This document shows, one piece after another, positions 1-5,067 of a stretch of DNA of 5,067 nt (its first letter is position 1; the number at the start of each line of letters is the position of its first letter). The notes under the pieces are model-generated. The model was not told the DNA's origin, made no database searches, and saw nothing but the letters and a program-made list of their open reading frames with translations. A program made the translations under genes and the position numbers. This stretch comes from Desulfobacula sp. (GTDB taxonomy: Bacteria > Desulfobacterota > Desulfobacteria > Desulfobacterales > Desulfobacteraceae). Location of the stretch: positions 1 to 5,067 of the forward strand of contig NZ_JAIOSW010000353.1 in assembly GCF_021107415.1 (NCBI RefSeq). The letters run 5' to 3'.

Positions 1-2
1 AA

Positions 3-155
3 GGGGCGATGCTGACTGAAACCGTTATATTTGGCCAGCACAGCGAAAAGCGTGTAACTGAATTGATACGACATGCAAAGATTATGGAAGTTTTATGCAC
101 ATCTGATGACGGCCGGAGCCTGAATATTTATGAAATGAAGGTGGGAAATATTTAA
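3..155 (+). CDS. C-terminal end of an unrecognised protein (5' truncated)
   Basis: The only one of the three forward frames that stays open from the left edge; it runs about 50 codons to a TAA stop. The visible tail starts GAMLTETVIFGQHSEKR, contains a basic amphipathic stretch (KRVTELIRHAKIMEVL) and ends with YEMKVGNI. The other forward frames stop within 20 bases, and the reverse frames across this stretch are also interrupted. I recognise no family in this tail, so no function is offered. An internal ATG at 9-11 exists, but I see no well-spaced ribosome-binding site before it, so this is more likely the end of a longer gene than a 48-residue protein. It converges on the acyltransferase gene, with 59 bases between the two stop codons. 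At this length an open frame could still arise by chance. Confidence 0.5.
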   Translation, partial: GAMLTETVIFGQHSEKRVTELIRHAKIMEVLCTSDDGRSLNIYEMKVGNI

Positions 156-161
156 CCTGCT

Positions 162-204
162 TGTGACCTTTAACCTGAAGGTCACACGTACCCTAAAGGT
201 CACA
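162..204. terminator. Three-copy inverted repeat between convergent genes, probable terminator
   Basis: TGTGACCTTTA (162-172) is the exact reverse complement of TAAAGGTCACA (194-204), giving 11-bp arms around a 21-base loop. A second AAGGTCACA lies inside that loop (178-186) and pairs equally well with 162-170 over 9 bp with a 7-base loop. Two mutually exclusive hairpins can therefore form. The element sits between two convergent stop codons. Reading rightward it is followed by an A-rich stretch and then seven T's (221-227), which fits a weak intrinsic terminator for the plus-strand gene. Reading leftward there is no good U-run. A protein-binding site made of TGACC/GGTCA half-sites is the alternative. 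Confidence 0.45.
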
Positions 205-214
205 CCTAAAAAAT

Positions 215-1114
215 CTAATCTTTTTTTACCTTCAACGCTTTGATTTTTTTATCTTTTTCCTGCCATAAAGCGTTCAAGTAAGTGAAAAAATGGTTTTTAT
301 ACTCAGGGTTATTAAAATAATCTCCGGCCAGAGAATCAGTTACGGGTATGACTTGAAAGTCAATTATTATTTTATTGACCCGGCCTGAAATATATTCCCA
401 GAATGTGGGGATTTTATCCGGGTACACAATAGTGACATCAATGATTTTATGAAGATATTCTCCCATGGAACCTAAGACAAAGGCAACCCCACCGGCTTTT
501 GGATTCAGAAGATACGTAAAATGATTATTTTTTTGGGAACCTTTTTTTTGCTGAGTAAATCTTGTTCCCTCAACAAAATTTATAATGGAGACAGGCGTAT
601 GTTTGAATTTTTCACAGGCCTTTTTTGTGCTTTCAAGATCTTTACCCTTTAGATGGGGATTTTCTTTTAATTGCTTTTTTGAATACCGTTTCATAAATGG
701 AAAGTCCAGTGCCCACCAGGCAAGCCCTAAGAACGGAACCCAGATCAATTCCTTTTTCAGAAAAAATTTCAGCATGGGAATTTTTTGGTTTAAAATTGTC
801 TGCAATGCTAAAATATCCACCCAGGACTGGTGGTTGGAAAGAATAAGATACCATTCTTTTTTTTCTAATTTTTCAAGTCCCCTGATATCCCAGTTTATTT
901 TGCAGAACAGTTTTGAATTGAATGAATTAATCCCAATCCAGAGGCCGGCAATGGATATTAGAATTTTGTCAAGGATAACAACAACAGAATGAACCGGGAT
1001 AAGAAATTTGAAAAAAGAGAGCAGAATCAATGGAATGGTCAAAAAGATGGTATTTGCCGTGTACAATAATACTGATAGAATGCCTTTGAGTGGGTGCGGT
1101 AGAAAAGATAGCAT
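215..1114 (-). CDS. yihG: YihG-type 1-acyl-sn-glycerol-3-phosphate acyltransferase (PlsC/LPLAT family)
   Basis: Predicted inner-membrane acyltransferase that moves an acyl chain from acyl-ACP or acyl-CoA to the 2-position of lysophosphatidic acid. The family's catalytic NHxxxxD box is NHQSWVD at residues 94-100 (H95, D100). The acceptor-phosphate motif is VEGTRFT at 181-187, FPFMKR lies at 138-143, and PKAGG at 205-209 is the fourth conserved block. Hydrophobic segments at about 14-37 and 44-62 should anchor it. The stretches KKEWYLILSNHQSW, VPFLGLAWWALDFPFMKRYS, RGLEKLEKK and the tail LNALWQEKD match what I remember of E. coli YihG rather than PlsC, and 299 residues is close to YihG's length. 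The ATG lies 7 bases after the stop of the regulator gene with no clear Shine-Dalgarno, which suggests translational coupling within one operon. In Shewanella, separate PlsC paralogues differ in acyl-chain preference. A role in placing the neighbouring synthase's product into phospholipid is my inference. The family call is firm; the substrate is not. Confidence 0.93.
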   Translation of the reverse strand: MLSFLPHPLKGILSVLLYTANTIFLTIPLILLSFFKFLIPVHSVVVILDKILISIAGLWIGINSFNSKLFCKINWDIRGLEKLEKKEWYLILSNHQSWVDILALQTILNQKIPMLKFFLKKELIWVPFLGLAWWALDFPFMKRYSKKQLKENPHLKGKDLESTKKACEKFKHTPVSIINFVEGTRFTQQKKGSQKNNHFTYLLNPKAGGVAFVLGSMGEYLHKIIDVTIVYPDKIPTFWEYISGRVNKIIIDFQVIPVTDSLAGDYFNNPEYKNHFFTYLNALWQEKDKKIKALKVKKD

Positions 1115-1121
1115 AAAATAT

Positions 1122-2606
1122 TCAGACTTTTTTAAAATTCATGATATGTTTTTTTATAGTTCTCCTATCCAGTCCTGTCAGCTTTGCGACCTTTTCATAG
1201 GTACCAAATTTGTCGTACAAAAGCTTGCAATATCCTGCAACAAGGGATGGCACAGTGATGGTCCGATCTGAAATTCCTTGTAAAAGTTCCTGGTTTAAGG
1301 ATATGGTCTTTTCTTCATCTTTTTGTTTGCCTTTATAGTCCCGTCTTAATAAAACACTTCTGACACACTGTTCAAGCTCTCGAACATTTCCTGGCCATTG
1401 ATAATTCTTTCCGAGCCGGCGGTCAATAATTCTTTTAACTTTCAGGATTAATTTTTCCGAATGGGTGCCGGTCATTTTTTGGATGGTAAAGTCAAGAAGA
1501 TCATCCAATTCCGATGGTTTTTCTTTGATTCGGGTGCTAAGGGGGGGGACTTCAATGATATCGGAACATAATCTGTAATAAAAATCGTCCCTGAATACCT
1601 TGCCGCTGAGAATATCCTTTTTGGGCCGGTTGGTGGCAGCAATGACCCTTCCGTTAAATCTTGATTTTTTATGGGTACCTACAGGGGAAAAGCTTCTTTC
1701 CTGGAGAACTCTTAACAGTTTGATCTGTACATGGTTGGGGATTTCACCGATTTCATCCAGAAGAATGGAGCCATGGGGACTGCACCGATCAAACACACCC
1801 TGGTAATTATCCACCGCCCCTGTAAAAGCGCCTTTTGTGTGCCCAAACAGTTCTGATTCAAGAAGCGTTTCAGGATACTGGGAAAGATTCAGTGAAGAAA
1901 AGGCCTGGGTGAAGCTTTGGGTAAAACATTGTTTTTTCTCATCAAAGGGAATATATCCGCTTCTGCCGATGGCTTTGGCGGCCGTACCTTTTCCCGTGCC
2001 GGTTTCGCCTAAAAGCAGGGTGGAAAAATCCTCCATCTTGTTCCATAAAAATTTATTGTACAGATCAAAATTATAAGTGAAAACATTGTACCACAAATGT
2101 TTTTTTAACTTTTTCATGCACGGGCTGCTGCCCACAAGAGAGTTGGAAATAAAATAAAAGGCCCGTCTGAGTTGATAGGAAAGGGCAAAATAATGGGAGA
2201 TGCTCTTGACATCAAATCCCTTGGAATGGAGCATGTGCATGGTTTCTGCTGCAAAGAGAACCTTAACCGGTGTGTCCTGGGCCTTGATTTGATCCTTTGT
2301 CAGCTGGTCAAAATCATCCTTGAATTTGTAAAAGATATCAAACAGGAATACAATCGTAATGATTTCTTTGTCCTGGCCGTGAAATGCATTGATATTGGCA
2401 CGGCCCTGGCTTTCAAGTTTTTTTATCCTTCGATCCACTTCATTTATGCACTGATCAATGCTTTCCCTTCCGGAAGCTGAAGGAAAAAGGCCTGCAATTT
2501 TAAGATCAAGTTTTTTCCTTAAATCGCTGAACGGGTTTGCAAAAGCAGCATTATAAACTGTTCTGAAAAATTGGCGTTCTTCGGGATTTAAGCTTGCAGT
2601 TTTCAA
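1122..2606 (-). CDS. Sigma-54-dependent transcriptional activator (enhancer-binding protein) with an unrecognised N-terminal domain
   Basis: AAA+ ATPase that remodels sigma-54 RNA polymerase at -24/-12 promoters. Motifs in order: Walker A GETGTGKG (200-207, K206); ESELFGHTKGAFTGA with an intact sigma-54-contacting GAFTGA loop (259-264); Walker B ILLDEIGE (281-288, D284/E285); sensor I AATNRP (323-328); FRDDFYYRL with likely arginine fingers R339 and R345; and sensor II WPGNVREL (404-411). Residues about 460-490 (KFGTYEKVAKLTGLDRRTIKKHI) form a Fis-type helix-turn-helix. Residues 1-195 hold no receiver, GAF or PAS motif that I can recognise; they look helical, with GSSPCMKKLKKHLW (159-172) just before the ATPase. 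The start is TTG: an in-frame TAA lies two codons upstream, the next ATG is at residue 123, and GGAGA sits 8 bases before the TTG. The acyltransferase gene follows 7 bases downstream. The gene is divergent from a synthase that has its own sigma-54-type promoter, which makes that promoter the likely target. Activator class is near certain; the signal sensed is unknown. Confidence 0.96.
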   Translation of the reverse strand: MKTASLNPEERQFFRTVYNAAFANPFSDLRKKLDLKIAGLFPSASGRESIDQCINEVDRRIKKLESQGRANINAFHGQDKEIITIVFLFDIFYKFKDDFDQLTKDQIKAQDTPVKVLFAAETMHMLHSKGFDVKSISHYFALSYQLRRAFYFISNSLVGSSPCMKKLKKHLWYNVFTYNFDLYNKFLWNKMEDFSTLLLGETGTGKGTAAKAIGRSGYIPFDEKKQCFTQSFTQAFSSLNLSQYPETLLESELFGHTKGAFTGAVDNYQGVFDRCSPHGSILLDEIGEIPNHVQIKLLRVLQERSFSPVGTHKKSRFNGRVIAATNRPKKDILSGKVFRDDFYYRLCSDIIEVPPLSTRIKEKPSELDDLLDFTIQKMTGTHSEKLILKVKRIIDRRLGKNYQWPGNVRELEQCVRSVLLRRDYKGKQKDEEKTISLNQELLQGISDRTITVPSLVAGYCKLLYDKFGTYEKVAKLTGLDRRTIKKHIMNFKKV

Positions 2607-2614
2607 TTTTTAAT

Positions 2615-2619
2615 TCTCC
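2615..2619 (-). promoter_or_regulatory. Ribosome-binding site supporting the TTG start of the activator
   Basis: On the minus strand GGAGA is followed by 8 bases (ATTAAAAA without its first A, i.e. 2614-2607) and then TTG at 2606-2604. An ATG overlaps the site (2621-2619), but it is followed by GAG AAT TAA and cannot start the gene. The spacing is ideal and no other in-frame start is nearby, so this site decides the start. Confidence 0.8.
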
Positions 2620-2640
2620 ATTAATTAATCTTGTTGCAAA

Positions 2641-2654
2641 GTACAATTTTGTAC
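2641..2654. promoter_or_regulatory. GTACAA-TT-TTGTAC palindrome, candidate activator binding site (UAS)
   Basis: Perfect 6-bp arms (2641-2646 and 2649-2654) flank a 2-base centre. A weaker overlapping dyad follows, TGTA (2650-2653) with TACA (2663-2666), beside the self-complementary GTATAC. The centre is about 140 bases upstream of the predicted sigma-54 transcription start, a usual distance for an enhancer-binding protein site. It also covers the -10 of the activator's own candidate promoter. The Fis-type helix-turn-helix of the divergent regulator would be expected to bind a dyad as a dimer. Assignment to that regulator is inference. Confidence 0.5.
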
Positions 2655-2676
2655 ACATCGTATACATAAAATGCAA
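2648..2676 (-). promoter_or_regulatory. Candidate sigma-70 promoter of the activator-acyltransferase operon
   Basis: Reading leftward, TTGCAT (2676-2671; 4 of 6 to TTGACA) is followed by 17 bases and TACAAA (2653-2648; 4 of 6 to TATAAT). Transcription would start near 2641, leaving a 5' leader of about 35 bases before the TTG codon. The match is moderate and the region is AT-rich, so alternative -10 boxes are possible. The -10 lies inside the GTACAA-TT-TTGTAC palindrome, which would let the bound regulator repress its own gene. Confidence 0.35.
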
Positions 2677-2713
2677 GAATAAAAGTGGCAGAATAGACTC
2701 AAAAAGAAAATAA

Positions 2714-2735
2714 AAAATAAAAACCCTTTTATTTT
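2714..2735. repeat. AT-only inverted repeat in A-tract DNA between putative enhancer and promoter
   Basis: AAAATAAAA (2714-2722) and TTTTATTTT (2727-2735) are perfect 9-bp arms around ACCC. The flanking 2701-2722 is almost pure A with phased short A-tracts. It lies midway between the candidate activator site and the sigma-54-type promoter, where DNA bending (by IHF or intrinsically) commonly helps looping. I did not find a good IHF consensus, so intrinsic curvature is the simpler reading. A terminator is unlikely because the stem has no G-C pairs and no gene ends here. Confidence 0.4.
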
Positions 2736-2760
2736 AGTATGTTATTCCTTTGGCTGGGTC

Positions 2761-2776
2761 TGGCACAATATTTGAA
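2761..2776 (+). promoter_or_regulatory. Sigma-54 (-24/-12) promoter of the synthase gene
   Basis: TGGCACA-ATAT-TTGA matches the TGGCACG-N4-TTGC consensus with exact spacing. It has the full TGGCAC at -24 and TTG at -12; the differences are G to A after TGGCAC and C to A at the last core base. A pyrimidine precedes the -24 T, as is usual. Predicted start is near 2787, giving a leader of about 77 bases before the ATG at 2864. The gene encoded divergently is a sigma-54 activator with an intact GAFTGA loop, which independently supports the call. Confidence 0.75.
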
Positions 2777-2851
2777 TTATACAACTTAACTAGCGTATTA
2801 AGGTAAATTTTCATGGCAGCAGTGTGAAAATGAAAAACACAAAATAATTAT

Positions 2852-2856
2852 GGAGA
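2852..2856 (+). promoter_or_regulatory. Ribosome-binding site of the synthase gene
   Basis: GGAGA is followed by 7 bases and the ATG at 2864. A nearer upstream ATG (2850) overlaps the site but runs only ATG GAG AAA CAC TTA TGA, whose stop overlaps the gene's ATG. The 2864 start is therefore preferred. Confidence 0.75.
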
Positions 2857-2863
2857 AACACTT

Positions 2864-5067
2864 ATGATTAGAAGAATACTGAATTCAAGACTTCCTTTAA
2901 TGGTTTATAATCCTGTAAAGGTGTTTGATGTAAAGTATTTTAAGGAGATTTTCAATGCAGGGGCACTTCCGGTATTTGACACGGAATTTTTAAGTACTGA
3001 CGACATCCTTCAAGGTGTCTTATTACTTTCTCGCGAAAAATTCAGTTTTGGTATCAGACTTTCAACCCATGATAATGAGCTGATCGAAAAAATTAAGCGC
3101 CAGCAGATGATCAATCTTGATCTTATAATTTTTCCTTTTGCAGCAGATGAACCGCCTGCGGATTTCACAAATTTTGCAGATACGAAAATAGTGATGGAAA
3201 TTAAAGATATTAATATTAACGATAAGATAAAAGAGGTTTCACCCCATGCCTTGATTTTAAAAGGAAATGAAGCAGGCGGGAAGGTTTCAAAATATTCTTC
3301 TTTTATTTTGATGCAATGGTATTTGAAAAATAATGAACTGCCTTTATTTATTCATGGCGGTGTTGGAAAGTATACTGCTGCCGGACTGTTTGCCGCCGGT
3401 GCTTCAGGCCTTGTCATGGACAGTCAGTTTCTCATGACGGATAAAGCACCTGTATCGGATAATTTTAAAAAACTTCTGGGTATGGTGGATGAGAGCGATT
3501 CCACCGAGATCATATATAATGGTCAGGATATTTACCGGGTGTTTGCAAAACTGGGAACTAAAATTGTTAAAGATTTAAAATTACAGGCAATTGAATTTAA
3601 TGATGATCCGGATGGCCGACAAAAACTTTATGAGTCCATCAAGGACAATATGGCGGCCTTTGACAAAGAAGATGAAAAATTTATCCAGTCTCTTTTTTAT
3701 CTGGGTCAGGACGGCGTATTTGCAAAGGATTTTGTAAAAGAGTCAACAAGCCTCAAAGAAATCATCTCAAGTTTTTTCAAATCCATTGGTGAGAATTTAA
3801 ATTTCATTGATAATAATGATCCAATAAAGTCGGGTTCACCCTTTGCCAAGGACCAGGGAACAAAATTTCCATTGATCCAGGGGCCCATGGCAAATATTTC
3901 TGATAATTCTGATTTTGCAAATAAAGTCCTTGAACAAGGAGCTCTGCCGTTTTTTGCAGTGGGAAGTCTTCCTGAACAGCTGGCGGATGATATGCTTAAG
4001 GATGGTGCTAAAAAAGTGGATGTTTTCGGTGCCGGACTTGTTGGCATGGAAGCGTTTAATCCTGCGGTAAAAAAACACCTGGACATGGTTAAAAAGTATA
4101 AAATTCCCTATGCACTTTTTGCAGGCGGGATTCCTTCCCAGGTAGCAGAACTTGAAAAGGCAGGAACCAAAACATATCTTCATACGCCATCGGTATCCAT
4201 GATGGAAAATGCCCTGAAAAACGGATGCAGACGGTTTATCTTTGAAGGCGGGGAAGCCGGCGGCCATGTGGGTACCCTTTCTTCCATGGTGCTGTGGGAG
4301 GATGCCATTGCCACCTTAATCAATAAAGATTATGATTTGTCTGATTTATACCTGGTATTTGCCGGTGGTATTTCCACCTGCTTTGCATCATTTTTCATTT
4401 CAGGCCTTACATCCTTTCTTGCGGCCAAAGGGGCAAAAATCGGTATCCAGGTAGGAACAGCTTACCTTTTTGCCGATGAAATTGTGGCAACCAAAAGTAT
4501 TAAACATCAATACCAGGAAATCATTATCCGGGAAAATGAGACCATGGTGATCGGTAAAAGTTTAGGGTTGGCATCCAGAACCGCACCCACCCGGTTTGCC
4601 AAAATGATGGTTGAAACTGAAGCTGAGATGATAAAAAGCAAGGAAAACCTTGAGAAAAGAAAACGTACCTTTGAAAAGAAAAATATCGGTTCGCTGCTCA
4701 TCGGTGCAAAAGGATTCCTGCCGGATTTTAAAAACCCCGGGTCTGATAATTACACCTGGTTTGAAGGTGAAGAGTACAAAGAAAAGGGCAATTTTCTTGT
4801 GGGGGACAGTCTGGCCTTTTTTGACCGATCCGTGACCATAAAAGAGATCCATGACAAATATTTTGAAGCCAAATCGACACTTTACAAAAACATCAATTTT
4901 CTTGAGATATTTTCAAGCCCGAAAGGCAAAATTAATGATGAGATTGCCGTAATCGGTATCGGTTGTATTTTACCGGATGCTGATGATCCCGACAGCTTGT
5001 GGGAGAATATTTTAAATAAAAAATATTCCATCAGCCGGATGCCAGAGTCAAGATTTGATCACGATCT
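2864..5067 (+). CDS. N-terminal part of a large multidomain synthase: two tandem nitronate monooxygenase/PfaD-like enoyl-reductase modules, then a beta-ketoacyl synthase (3' truncated)
   Basis: Open for 734 codons to the window edge. Module 1 (about 1-330) opens PLMVYNPV (11-18) and has a degenerate flavin-site box NEAGGK (135-140), a HGGVGKYTAAGLFAAGA strand-loop (164-180) and LGQDG at 280-284. Module 2 (about 335-680) opens PLIQGPMA (336-343). It carries the full EGGEAGGHVG box (461-470) with H468 in the position of the FabK/nitronate monooxygenase histidine, AGGI (500-503) and IQVGTAYLFADE (528-539). These are FMN TIM-barrel folds; in PUFA and polyketide systems relatives act as enoyl reductases. 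From 692, DEIAVIGIGCILPDADDPDSLW is the classic start of a type I ketosynthase, which condenses acyl and malonyl units. Acyltransferase, ACP and other domains would lie beyond the window and cannot be seen. The ATG follows GGAGA at good spacing and sits downstream of a sigma-54-type promoter. A polyketide or secondary-lipid synthase is well supported; the product is unknown. Whether the first module is catalytic is doubtful, because its histidine is replaced by lysine (K140). Confidence 0.9.
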   Translation, partial: MIRRILNSRLPLMVYNPVKVFDVKYFKEIFNAGALPVFDTEFLSTDDILQGVLLLSREKFSFGIRLSTHDNELIEKIKRQQMINLDLIIFPFAADEPPADFTNFADTKIVMEIKDININDKIKEVSPHALILKGNEAGGKVSKYSSFILMQWYLKNNELPLFIHGGVGKYTAAGLFAAGASGLVMDSQFLMTDKAPVSDNFKKLLGMVDESDSTEIIYNGQDIYRVFAKLGTKIVKDLKLQAIEFNDDPDGRQKLYESIKDNMAAFDKEDEKFIQSLFYLGQDGVFAKDFVKESTSLKEIISSFFKSIGENLNFIDNNDPIKSGSPFAKDQGTKFPLIQGPMANISDNSDFANKVLEQGALPFFAVGSLPEQLADDMLKDGAKKVDVFGAGLVGMEAFNPAVKKHLDMVKKYKIPYALFAGGIPSQVAELEKAGTKTYLHTPSVSMMENALKNGCRRFIFEGGEAGGHVGTLSSMVLWEDAIATLINKDYDLSDLYLVFAGGISTCFASFFISGLTSFLAAKGAKIGIQVGTAYLFADEIVATKSIKHQYQEIIIRENETMVIGKSLGLASRTAPTRFAKMMVETEAEMIKSKENLEKRKRTFEKKNIGSLLIGAKGFLPDFKNPGSDNYTWFEGEEYKEKGNFLVGDSLAFFDRSVTIKEIHDKYFEAKSTLYKNINFLEIFSSPKGKINDEIAVIGIGCILPDADDPDSLWENILNKKYSISRMPESRFDHD

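Noticed and set aside
585..992. Plus-strand 135-codon open frame across the acyltransferase gene
   Set aside because: It is antisense to the catalytic core of the acyltransferase, has no plausible start signal and its translation resembles no family.
2671..2690. Leftward sigma-54-like element TGCCAC ... TTGCAT for the activator gene
   Set aside because: The -24 half lacks the GG and the spacing to TTGC is 3 bases too long, so it does not meet the strict sigma-54 requirement.
2686..2701. Second rightward TGGCA at 2686 as a sigma-54 promoter
   Set aside because: At the required distance the sequence is ACTC, not TTGC; only the 2761 element has both halves.
2711..2736. Rho-independent terminator at the AAAATAAAA/TTTTATTTT hairpin
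   Set aside because: The stem is A-T only and no gene ends here; both flanking genes start from this region.
2850..2866. Tiny leader ORF ATG GAG AAA CAC TTA TGA overlapping the synthase start, mirrored by ATG GAG AAT TAA before the activator
   Set aside because: Both ATGs arise because AT precedes the GGAGA Shine-Dalgarno site. The ORFs are too short and have no binding site of their own, so coincidence is the simplest reading.
3706..4267. Minus-strand open frames of 126 and 143 codons within the synthase gene
   Set aside because: They lie antisense to the clearly conserved second reductase module, contain low-complexity Ser/Phe/Lys-rich translations and have no recognisable motifs.
4507..4852. 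Open frames on both strands near the end of the second reductase module
   Set aside because: They overlap the in-frame synthase reading, which keeps conserved motifs before and after this stretch; they are shadow frames.

Overview
The window is AT-rich bacterial DNA holding one coherent locus. A two-gene minus-strand unit (a sigma-54 enhancer-binding protein followed by a YihG-type acyltransferase) is divided by a 257-base divergent regulatory region from a very large plus-strand synthase gene that runs off the right edge. A sigma-54 activator, a sigma-54-type promoter and a flavin enoyl-reductase/ketosynthase megasynthase together suggest a Gram-negative bacterium. A Desulfobacterota-like (deltaproteobacterial) host is my best guess from gene style and composition, but no marker gene in the window proves it.

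Layout. Bases 3-155 hold the last ~50 codons of an unrecognised plus-strand ORF. Bases 156-214 separate it from the convergent minus-strand unit and hold a three-copy AAGGTCACA/TGTGACCTT inverted-repeat cluster that probably works as a terminator. Bases 215-1114 (minus) encode a 299-residue membrane-anchored lysophosphatidic acid acyltransferase homologue. Bases 1122-2606 (minus) encode a 494-residue sigma-54-dependent activator with a TTG start, an intact GAFTGA AAA+ domain and a C-terminal Fis-type helix-turn-helix, but no recognisable sensor domain. Bases 2607-2863 are the divergent control region: ribosome-binding sites for both genes, a candidate sigma-70 promoter for the regulator, a GTACAA-TT-TTGTAC palindrome, an AT-only inverted repeat in A-tract DNA, and a near-consensus -24/-12 promoter (TGGCACA-N4-TTGA) facing right. 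Bases 2864-5067 (plus, open at the window end) encode two tandem FMN-dependent TIM-barrel enoyl-reductase (nitronate monooxygenase/FabK/PfaD-like) modules, the first degenerate, followed by the start of a beta-ketoacyl synthase domain.

Working model (inference). The divergently encoded activator binds the palindrome about 140 bases upstream of the predicted start and switches on a polyketide/secondary-lipid synthase through sigma-54. The same palindrome overlaps the regulator's own candidate promoter, so it could also autoregulate. The acyltransferase co-transcribed with the activator could place the synthase's unusual acyl product into phospholipid. The whole would be an inducible secondary-lipid system. 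No RNA genes, CRISPR array or mobile element were seen.
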